Source of the DNA: Microglena sp. YARC
Lineage: Eukaryota > Chlorophyta > Chlorophyceae > Chlamydomonadales > Chlamydomonadaceae
Direction of reading: 5' to 3'
DNA: 64,000 nt
Assembly (NCBI GenBank): GCA_022414725.1
Contig: CM039464.1
Span: 8,785,447 to 8,849,446, forward strand
Under the pieces are notes generated by a model that saw only the letters and a list, made by a program, of their open reading frames with translations, made no database searches and had not been told where the DNA came from. Shown piece after piece: positions 21,664 through 33,600 of this stretch. Numbering within the stretch: the stretch's first letter is position 1; every line of letters starts with the position of its first letter. The position numbers were made by a program, and so were the translations under genes.

Positions 21664-24600
21664 CACTCGGGGTTACTGACCTTGTTGCGTGTCTTCTCAG
21701 GTAGCATAGGCTTGACTGCCTTCCACAAACCCATGTGTGTGTGTTTGTGTTTGTGTGTGTTTGTGTGTGTGCATGTGTGAGTGTGTGTGTTTGTGTGTGT
21801 TGTGTGTAAGCCAGCTGGGGATTACTTGGGATTACTGACCGTGTTGCGTGTCTTCTCCGGTAGCATAGGCTTGACTGCCTTTCACAGACCCATGTGTGTT
21901 TTTGTGTGTGTATTTGTGTGCATGCGAGTTTGTGTGTGAGTGTGTGAGTGTGTGTGTTTGTGTGTAAGCCAGCTGGGGTTTACTTAGGGTTACTGACCTT
22001 GTTGCGCGTCTTCTCAGGTAGCATAGGCTTGACTGCCTTCCACAGACCCATGAAGATGGAAGGGGGATCCACTATGATCATCACCTTGAGGCACTCTGCG
22101 GGTGGAGTGTGTGGCATTGAGTATCTGTAGGTGGCACTGAATTGTTACATGTTTGTCAGACAACTCTGGTCTGCCCCAGACCCATGCAGATGGAGGGTGA
22201 GTCGACTATGGTAATGACCTTCATGCACTCTGCGGGTGGAGTGTGTATGTAGCATTGAATTGTTACATGTTTGTCAGACAACTCTGGGCTGCCACAGACC
22301 CATGCAGATGGAGGGTGGGTCGACTATGGTAATGACCTTCAGACACTCTGCGGGTGGAGTGTGTATGTAGCATTCAATTCTTGCATGTTTGTCAGACAAC
22401 TCTGGGCTGCCACAGACCCATGCAGATGGAATGTGAGTCGACTATGATCATGACCTTCATGCACTCTGCGGGTGGAGTGTGTGTGTAGCATTGAATTGTT
22501 GCATGTTTGTCAGACAACTCTGGGCTGCTACAGACCCATGCAGATGGAGGGTGGGTCGACTATGATCGATCCTCCAGGCACTCAGCATATGGATTTTGTA
22601 TCTAGACTTGCATTGTTGAACTTGAACTTCGGATTTGAACTTTCACTTGAATGTATAATTCAATTGTCGAACTTCAACTTCGAAGTATAACTTTTAGGTA
22701 CAATTGAATTGTTGAACTTGAACACCGAATTCGAAGACGCACTCGTATGTATAATTGAATTGTTGAACTTGAACACCGAATTTGAAGACACACTCGTATG
22801 TATAATTGAATTGTTGAACTTGATCTTCATTTGAAATTGCACTTGTTTAAATAATCGACTTGTTGAACTTGAACATCAAACTTGAACTTGAACTTGTATG
22901 TTTAATTGACTTGTTGATCTTGAACATCAAACTTGGACATGTTCTTTTATGTTTAATTGACTTATTGAACTTGGACTTCGAACTTGAAGTTGTAGTGTTA
23001 TTTTTAATTGACTTGTTGAACTTGAACTTCGAACTTGAACTTGTATACAGAATTAAATTGCTCTCCTGGACTCTACATGCGCCCGCAGCTAGACAGGGTA
23101 GTGATGTCCGAATACATTCGCCCTGAGAGTTGGCATCCCTTTCAAAATAACAAGATAACACAAGATAACACAAGATTACACAAGATAAAAAGTAGTAATG
23201 TCCGAATTCGTTTGCCCCGGCTACAGCAAACAGAGGGTTACTTTCCCTTTTAAAAAGGGAAACACGATAAACCACAAGGTTGGAAAGGTACCTGGGGTGG
23301 TGATGTCTGAATATATTCGCCCTGGCTAGGACGCACTGAGGGTTGGCGTCCCTTTCAATAGAACAAGATAAAACTGAATCATATCATAGGATAAATCTAC
23401 CTATAATTACAATATGTAAAACAAGATGAAAAGGTACCTGGGTAGTGATGTGAATATGTTCCCCGGCTACAGCAAACTGAGGGTTAGCCTCCCTTTCAAA
23501 AAGGGAAACAAGATAAAACTAGGTAGGAAAAGGTACCTGGGTAGTGATGTCCGAATACGTTTGCCCCGGCCAGGGCAAACTGAGGGTTAGTGTCCCAAAA
23601 GTTGAAGCCGTTCTTATGTCGAGAGCCAAAGTGATTCTGCATAAAATTTCAAATTTCAAATTTTGATCATGGTTCTGCACGTCAACAGGGAAAGATGCGG
23701 GCAGGAGGCAGGAGATTAGGAGTGAGTAGGAGAAGGTGAGGAGGTGAGGAGGTGATGAGAAGGTGATAAGAAGGTGATGAGAAGGTGATAAGAAGGTGAT
23801 GAGAAGGTGATAAGAAGGTGATAAGAACGTGATGAGAAGGTGAGAAGAAGTTGAAGAGAAGGTGAGAAGAAGGTGATAAGAACGTGATGAGAAGGTGAGA
23901 AGAAGTTGAAGAGAAGGTGAGAAGAAGTTGAGAAAAGGTGAGAAGAAGGTGAGAAGAACGTGATGAGCAGGTGAGGAGACGGTGAGAAGAAGGTGAGGAG
24001 ATGGTGAGAAGAACGTGATGAGAAGGTGACAAGAAGGCGAGAAGAAAGTGATGAGAAGGTGATGAGAAGGTGAGAAGAACATGATGAGAAGGTGAGAAAA
24101 AGGTGAGAAAAAGGTGATGAGAAGGTGAGAAGGAGGTGAGGAGAAGGTGAGAAGAACGTGATAAGAAGGTGAGAAAAAGGTGATGAGAAGGTGAGAAGAA
24201 GGTGAGGAGAAGGTGAGAAGAACGTGATGAGAAGGTGATGAGAAGGTGAAGAAAGGTTGATGAGAAGGTGAGAAAAAGGGGAGAGGAGACTATGAGTGAG
24301 TTAGGTAAACGATGATTCAAGCCATTCATAATTTGTTCTGATTTGATTACACGGCCCATCAGCCCTCAGGCTGCTCACCATCTGTGGGCGGGGTGAACAT
24401 GTGTAGCATACACACCAGGGATTTTTGTTTTGATCACCACCAGCTGTAGGTGTGGACAACGGCACCAAGCTGCACGAGAGGGATTTTGTTTCAGAAAGTG
24501 TTTTTTTATAGCTTTATGGGTTTAGGCCTCCTCCAGGAACAGCGTCCTTATATCTTGTAGCTTTATAGGGCCATAGATTTGGGTTCTTTATAGCGGCAAT

Positions 24601-27600
24601 TTAGGCCAAAACATACTCAAAAGTAGCGAAAGCTATACATAGCGGGAAAAACTCTGATACACACTACTACATCACACACACGAACACAGAATGTAATTAC
24701 CAGGCCGCAGACAGTTTCAAGACACGTCCAGGCTGGTCCAGGTCATACATTCCCAATGCAGCAAGCAGGATGGCTGTCAGGATGCAGGGGTAGGTAGGGT
24801 AGGTAGGTATGGGTTGGTAGGTATGGTGGGTAGGTAACGACAACATAATATAAGTGTTTGAAAACTAATATAGGAATAATATTATTAAAGTGTCACAATA
24901 ATATAAGTTTTTCAAATAAATCGAAATTTCTTGGTGAGACAGCTCGTTCGACTCATATTATATAGTATCATACTGTATAATATAATATTATTTATTCACT
25001 AATATATAACATAGCCGACCCCTATGCATGGGACAGGGTACTCATGGGAGTGATTGGCCATTTGACAGCTTCTAGGCAGCTGTTTTAGACTTTTTGAGGT
25101 GTAGGCAAGTTGCCACTGCGCGCAGCCCTGTCGTTGCAGGTGACACATGACCCCCGTAACCTCTCCGGACACTCATAATTTACTCATGATATCGGGGGGA
25201 TGCCCCCTCCCCCCCCCCCTCCCCCCAATTGGTGGTTGGCCGTACTATTTATTTATTTATTTTCTTCATGCTGTCTCGAAGGTCGTCAAGGTTGTGCAAA
25301 GCAATACATGGTAAGCTACCACCCACCCTGGGCTCTTTTACTTTCCTCTTGCTCCAGGGGATGACAGCCCTTTCTCCCCGCCCATTGGTGGTTGGCCCCA
25401 GTGCAAGCAAACGGGCTGGCCCCTCACCTCAAACCTCGTAATAAAGTTACTTATATATTTATTTATCCTGACGGAAGCGATGGCCGTGTGCAGCTTCTAG
25501 TGTACTAGGTTGCATTGCTATCTAATTGCGTGAAATGCCCTAGCGGGGAGCAAGTCGCTAAGAAAGCTGTTGCATTGTGAGACGAAAATGCGACGCGTCA
25601 CCATCCGTTTGCTTGCATGGCGACGCATGGGCTCCAGCTAAAACTAAGTTCGAAATGCCCGCCCTAAACCCTTCAGGCTCTGCCGGGTTTCAGGGGGCAG
25701 CATACTACACTGGGGTGGCGACGAGTCCGCAGTCAGTTTGCTGAAAATGCGTTGCCAACAAACAAAAGGGTAGATAGGATACAATGGACACAGTTGGTAT
25801 TGATGACATTTCGACAGCTTCTAGGTTGGCACAACGTTGCGGTAGGTTCGGCTGCACATAGCCCATCGTCGGGGGACCTGCGAAGCTGTTGCTCGGAGAC
25901 AAGAAAATAAAAGCTATTGCCACTATGTCCTCATAGCAGCAGGCAGGATTGGTAGCCAGGGTATAAGAAACAGCATACTGATGAGCACACGCGACAGCTT
26001 CTAGGTGCACATAGGTGCGCTATATTTGGCTGCAGTAGCCAGTCAGCGGAGCTGCCTAACAAGCTACGCTCGGAGACGAAAATTAAACAATTGTTCGCTT
26101 ATGTCCTCATACAGCAGGCAGGAATGGTAGCCAGAATATTGAGGAACAGCATACTTGATGGACATGTGCCAGCTTCTAGGTGCAATAAGGTTGCGTTATA
26201 TTATGTATTTCAGTTATTAATAGTTTAAGCACATTATATATTAATGTTAACTATTCAGTTATCATAGTTCCGAATAATAGTAAACCATGAATTAAGTTTA
26301 CGATAGGCTACGTTATACTGATTCATTTTTTAAGCAGCAAATGGTAAGCCAGGGTTAAGGAACAGCATACTTTGCAAGCTTGGTGACAGCTTCTCGGTGC
26401 GCTTAGGGTTGTGCTAGTTCGGCTGACATGGCCAAGCAGAGGGGTAAGGGTAGCTGCCTAGAAAACTGCTACTTCCCAACCCCGAATCAAAAGAGGGAAT
26501 TTGACTCACCACCCCATAAAGGGTAAGGCTGCCTAGAAACTGCTACCTACCCAAACCCCAAAGCAAAAGAGAGAACTTGATCACCACCCAAACCACATTC
26601 CCCGTGGGCAGTTAGGCATGCTGCGACAGAGGCTGGCCTTCTCCTAAAAAATGTAATCGGCACATGTGTTGTAAGGATTTAACGGGATGATTATACTATA
26701 TACAAATACATATATAATCGGCACATTGTATTGTAGGGATTTTGGGGGATAATTCTTTAAAATATAAATATAAATCGGCACATGTCTTGGTAGGTTTTTA
26801 GGGATGATTATAAAATAACAAATACAAATATAATTGACATGCTAGTAGGGATTTAAGGGGATGATTCTAAAATATAAATATAATCGGCAATTGGTTGTAA
26901 GGGCTGTAGGGATGATTGTGAAAATATAAAATAATAAATGAATCGACACATGCATTGTAGAGAGTAGAGGAGGTATGGCGATAGGGACCATTGTTAAAAT
27001 ACAATACAAAATACAAGTATAATCGGCACATGCATTGTAGGGATGCAGGATGATTATCAAAAATATAAAATAACAAATAGAATCGACACATGCACTAAGA
27101 GATGCAGGGATTGTGGAACATTGTAAAATATAAATAAAAATACCAAGGATAATCGGCACATGCATTGTAGGGGATGTCGTTATTATAAAGTAAGAATAAA
27201 ATATAAAGTATATTAATCGACACACATGCGAAGTAGGAATGTAGGGATGAGTATACATATACGCGATAACAACATATAATCAACAACAGCATGCATTGTA
27301 AGGATGTAGGGATGATTGTAAAAAATATAAAATAACAAATACAAGTATAATCGCACATGCATTGTAGGGATGTGGGATGATTTATTATAATAAGAATAAA
27401 ATATAATCGACACATGCATGCAGGGATGAAAACAAAATTCATGAGGTATTAATTACCACCCCTGCACAGTCGCTACCCACAGCACAGTGCTCACCACTTC
27501 ATCATGCCCACCACACACTGTCATACACAGAGAAAAATTGACATACACACAGTTGCACCCGCTCACACCAATCATGCGCACGGCCTGCTCAACAAGTCAC

Positions 27601-30600
27601 ACCAGATGCAGACACAGTCACATGCACAAACAGTCTAACACACACTCAATCATGCCACACTACACTCACAGCCCACAGACATGCACTGCAAGTCTACACA
27701 GTCACATGCAGTCACATGCACAAACAGTACACACACACTCAATCATGCACACGTACATTCACAGCCACACAGACATGCACCCAAGTCTACACAGTCACAT
27801 GCAGTCACATGCACAAAAAGTACACACACACTCAATCATGCACACGTACATTCACAGCCACACAGACACGCACGAAAGTCTACAAATTCACACACAGTCA
27901 AATACACACACATTCTCACACACACGATTTGTTTCTCTCATACAAATCGGGGGGGGGAGTTTTTTTTGCCTCACATTTTTTGTGTAGTGAGAATTGTCAA
28001 AACGGAGTCAAGACTAGCGATCGCTATATGTACTAGCAGGTCAAAATCCTGCTACCATCGTGAGCAGATGTGTCTTGAGGGAGGAAGCGAGGGGGGCGGG
28101 AGAGAGGGTGGGTAGGACCTACGAACCTCACACGAAACCTCTCAGAAGGTTCTTGATTGACTAACAACTCGTAGAATTCTCGGACTCCCGACAAGGCTAA
28201 TACACTACTACTAGGAGGGAGAAAAAGCACAAGTGCCCCGGAAAGTACCGTACCATCATAGCAGCTGTGTTGACTGTCACCTCAGCTGGAACTCGTTTAG
28301 TTGTCTTGGCAAAGGAGGAGTACACAACACCTGAGTCAGATTGTGTGTGTAGGAGGGATGAGGATGTGCGTGTAATGTGTGTGTGTAGGGGTGTGTGTGG
28401 GTGTGTGTGGTGTGTGTAGGTTATGTGTGTGTGTAGGCGGGTGATGATGTGTGTGCGTAGGGTGTGTGTGTGTGGTGTGGGGGGGGGGGGGGGGGGGGGG
28501 GGGGGGTGGGGGGGGGGGGGGGGGGGGAGGGGGGAGGGGGGATGCGTGGGGGATGTGTGTGTAGTGGTCTTGGCAAAGGAGGAGTTACACAACAACCCTG
28601 AGTCAGATTGAGCGGTGAGAGTGAGTGTGAAGAGAGGTCATTAGTTCGAGGTGTTTGTGTGTCTTTGTGTGTGTGCGTGTGTCTTTGTGTGTGTACCCTG
28701 TCAGATTGACCCTGTCAGATTGAGCCGGTCATAGGTGAGGTCAATTTGAGGTGTGTGTGTGTGTGTTTGTGTGTGCCCTGTCAGATTGAGTGGGTTAGAG
28801 GGGAGGTCAAGTTGAGGTGTTGTAAGTAGGGAACTGCAATATGATTTCATACGATGCCGGCAGTCATTCACCTGCCACCTGCCACCATCCACCCACGTTC
28901 CTTGCAAGTCGTAGCGTACAATGCATGCATCGGACAACATCTTGTCATCCGCATGCCACCAACCACTACCACCACCATCCACCGCCACTATCTACCACCA
29001 ACATCTAATTGCCTTCCATCCAGCTTCCTTGCAAGTCGTAGCCTACAATGCATGCATCTGACAACATCTTGTCATCCACCTGCAACCATCCACTACCACC
29101 ATCATCCACCGCCACTATCCACCACCAACATCCAATTGCCTTCCATCCACCTTCCTTGCAAGTCATAGCCTACAATGCATGCATCTGACAACATCTTGTC
29201 ATCCGCATGACACCAACCACTACCACCACCATCCACCGCCACTATCCACCACCAACATCCAATTGCCTTCCATCCACCTTCCTTGCAAGTCATAGCCTAC
29301 AATGCATGCATCTGACAACATCTTGTCATCCGCATGACACCAACCACTACCACCACCATCCACCGCCACTATCCACCACCAACATCCAATTGCCTTCCAT
29401 CCACCTTCCTTGCAAGTCATAGCCTACAATGCATGCATCTGGCAACATCTTGTCATCCGCCTGCCACCGTCCACTACTCCACCATCCACCGCCACTATCC
29501 ACCACCAACATCCAATTGCCTTCCATCCACCTTCCTTGCAAGTCATAGCCTACAATGCATGCATCTGACAACATCTTGTCATCCGCCTGCCACCATCCAC
29601 CACCACCACCATCCACCGCCACTATCCTCCACCACCATCCAACTGCCTTCTACCCACGTTCCTTGCAAGTCGTAGCCTACAATGCATGCATCTGACAACA
29701 TCTTGTCATCCACCTGCAACCATCCACTACCACCACCATCCACCGCCATTATCCACCACCACCATCCACCTGCCTTCCACCCACCGTCCTTGCACGTCGT
29801 AGCCTACAATGCATGCATCTGACAACATCTTGTCATCCACCTGCAACCATCCACTACACCACCATCCACCGCCACTATCCACCACCAGCATCCAACTGCC
29901 TTCCACCCACCTTCCTTGCAAGTCGTAGCCTACAATGCATGCATCTGACAACATCTTGTCATCCACCTGCCACCATCCACATCCACCACCACCATCCACC
30001 TGTCTTCCACCCACCGTCCTTGCACGTCGTAGCCTACAATGCGAGCATCTGAGACCATCTTGTCATCCACCACCACCGTCCACCACCACCATCCACCTGC
30101 CTTCCACCCACCTTCCTTGCAAGTCGTAGCCTACAATCCATGCATCTGACACCGTCTTGTCACGACTTGCCACCAGCCACCACCACCACCATCCAGCTGC
30201 CTCCCACCCACCTTCCTTGCAAGTCGTAGCCTACAATGCATGCATCTGACACCATCTTGTCATCCACCTGCCACCATCCACATCCACCACCACCACCATT
30301 CACTACCACCACCATCCACCACCAGCATCCAACTGCCTTCCACCCACCTTCCTTGCAAGTCGTAGCCTACAATGCATGCATCTGACAACATCTTGTCATC
30401 CACCTGCCACCATCCACATCCACCACCACCACCATTCACTACCACCACCATCCACCACCAGCATCCAACTGCCTTCCACCCACCTTCCTTGCAAGTCGTA
30501 GCCTACAATGCATGCATCTGACAACATCTTGTCATCCACCTGCCACCATCCACATCCACCACCACCACCATCCACCTGCCTTCCACCCACCTTCCTTGCA

Positions 30601-33600
30601 TGTCGTAGCCTACAATGCGAGCATCTGAGACCATCTTGTCAGTTCTCGAGGCAACATTCTCAAAGGTCCAAGGCTCCTTTTCACTGCGCCATTTCAGAGA
30701 GTGTTCCAGCATTTGATGCGCACGATCTGCACATCACATGTTGACAAGTCCTTAGCATGTGTGGCAAGCCACACGGAAAAATGATGATCATGATGCTGAT
30801 TACATTTTTCTTGGTGCCCTACTGGACTCCAAATGTACCCTCGGCTTGACAGAGTCAAGGGGGACTTACAAACATCATGCACAAAGAAGAAAGTAAAAAG
30901 AAAAAATTGTTTAAAATAATAAAATGCTTCAGCAGTCATGGCCAGGCCAGGGCAGGGCAGGGGGGGTGGGGGTGGGGGTGGGGGGGGGTGCAGAGGGCAA
31001 AGCTGCAATGTACAGCACATTTGCAGTACATAGGAAGAGAACATTGCCTAAATGCCATCATGAAATTGTCATGCTCTCCGTTGGGTCTCTTTAATTTGTC
31101 ATTGTAAAGTAACTATCGTCATAATAAAAGATATGCATTTCGGAGTGTGTTCAAGCATTTGATGCGCACAATCTGCATTTGTGGTGCACTATGTAATCTT
31201 CACCATCACCATCTTCACCATCACCTTGCACCATCACCATCTCCACCATCTTCACCATCGCCATCTTCACCATCACCCTGCACCATCATCATCATCACCA
31301 TCTTCAACATCACCGTGCAACATCACCATGCACCATCACCATGCACCATCTTCAAATCATGAATTGAAAAAAGGCAAATAGATTGTGGAAAAAAAAGTTG
31401 TATGCTCACAGTCACCAAGTTTGACCAAGCTTCAACCCCCTAAAAACTGAACCCATGCAACCACCCACCCAACCACCCACCTCAACCCCGATCCCAAGCC
31501 AAATTCCAATCCAAACGAAATTCCAACGCAAACCCAAACCCCAAACCCAAATCCCAACCCCAAACCCACACACCTAAGTGGTGGTCTGATAAATCTATAA
31601 ATATGTGAATCCAGGACCAAGTATTGTTCTTGATAAGCAGTACCGCGGCTGGGTATAAGTAGAGAAAGGTAACTATTAGTAGTGTTTGAAAAACTAATAT
31701 TAACTCATATTATTATAGTGTCTCAATAATATTAGTTATTCAAATAAATTCAAATTCCTGGTGAGACGGCTCATCATTATAATATTAACTAACATTAACT
31801 TATATGATTCATTCTCTAGTATTAACTAATTCAGCCTTTCCCTAGGTATAAGTGGTGGTCCCTGATAAAGTGATGATGATGCGCTAACCTAAGTGATGGT
31901 CCCTGGCACGCAGATAGTTGAGCACTGTCAAGTCCCCACAATACAACCCCAATCTCAAACAAACCAAATCAAACCCCAATCCCCAAACCCAAAACCAATC
32001 CCAACCCTACCCACCTAAGTGGTGGTTCCTGGCAAACCCCAACCCCCAAGCCCAACCCCCACCCACGTAAGTGATGGTCCCTGGCACGTAGATAGTTGAG
32101 CACTGTCAAGTCCCCACAATACAACCCCAAACTCAAACCAAACCAAATCAAACCCCAATCCCCAAAACCAATCCCAAACCCACATACCTAAGTGGTGGTC
32201 CCTGGCACGCAGATAGCTGAGCACTGTCAAGTCTCCATAATACTGCACACATCCCAAACCACACCCACATCCCAACGCAAAATCAAACACCAATCCCAAC
32301 CCACCTAAGTGGTGGTCGCTTGCACGCAGATTGTTGAGCACTGTCAAGTCCCCACAATACAACCCCAATCCCAAACCAAACCAAATCAAACCCCAAACCC
32401 AAACACCAATCCCAACCCTACCCACCTAAGTGGTGGTCGCTTGCACGCAGATTGTTGAGCACTGCCAAGTTGCCATTGAAATAGAAATTGAAATTGTTAC
32501 ATCCGTGTAATACAGTTACTCACAGGACGTGATGTTAAGGACACCACAGCGGAAGCCGGAGCTAGCTATAGTCACCGTGTCATGTTGCCACAACACGTCC
32601 CAAATCCCAACTAAAAGACACCCCAATTCCAACCCAACCCCAAACCCCAACCACCTAAGTGGTGGTCCCTGGCAAACTCCAAACCCAAGCCCAAATCCCA
32701 AAGCCACCTGTCTAAGTGGTGGTCCCTTGCATGCAGATAGTTGAGCACTGTCAGGTCCCTACAATACTACACAAATCCAAAATCAAACCAAACCAAATCC
32801 CACGTACCTAAGTGGTTGTCTCTTGCACCCAGATAGTTGAGCACTGTCAAGTCCCTACAATACTACACAAATCCCAACTCAACCCCAAACCGACCCACCT
32901 AAAAGGTGGTCCCTGGCAAACCCATTGTACTTTATAAGCAGTACTGTGGCTGGGTATCATACCTAAGTGGTGGTCCCTTGCATGCAGATAGTTAAGCACT
33001 GTCAAGTACTCTCAATACTTCTCAAATCCCAAATCAAACCAAACCAATCCCAAACCCCAATCCTACCCACCTAAGTGGTGGTCCCTTGCACGCAGATAGT
33101 TGAGCACTGTCAGGTCGCTACAATACTCCTTGCACTTCTCAGTAGCCAGGTGGCCATCAGTCTCCAGCCTGGCCATCATGGTCTCGATTTCCTTCAGCTC
33201 GCCCTCACTTGCATCACACAGCTCCTCCTTAGCCCAATGTGACTTAGGCTGTAGGTCGAAACACGTGCGGTACGCCAGTAGTGCTTTTTCTTGACGCAGA
33301 GTCAGCCAGGCATTGACTACATTGGTTGGTTGGTTGGTTGGTTGGTTGGTTGGTTGGTTGGTTGGTTGGTACGCCAGTAGTGTTTTTTCTTGACGCTGAG
33401 TCAGCAAGGCATTGACTACATTGACTACATTAGTTGGTTGGTTGGTTGGTTGGTTGGTTGGCACCAGTGCTTTTTCTTGACTCAGAGTCAGCCAGGCATT
33501 GACTACATTGGTTGGTTGGTTGGTTGGTTGGTACGCCAGTAGTGCTTTTTCTTGATGAGCAGTCAGCCAGGCATGGACTACATTGGTTGGTACGCCACTA

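Noticed and set aside
21600..21670. rRNA-like TTTCCGTCAATTCCTTTAAGTTTCAGC on the plus strand
   Set aside because: This resembles a conserved small-subunit rRNA stretch (minus sense AAACTTAAAGGAATTGACGG) over about 60 bases with CACAAGGC... nearby, but nothing of the rest of an rRNA gene is present. It is at most a short captured fragment inside the exon 7 edge array.
24705..24790. Missing exon of the lipid-transfer gene
   Set aside because: It is open with plausible borders but the residues do not fit the CRAL-TRIO core and the phase does not serve exon 6.
26842..27442. Minus-strand ORFs of 115-138 codons
   Set aside because: They follow the 65-bp AT-rich repeat and show no family features.
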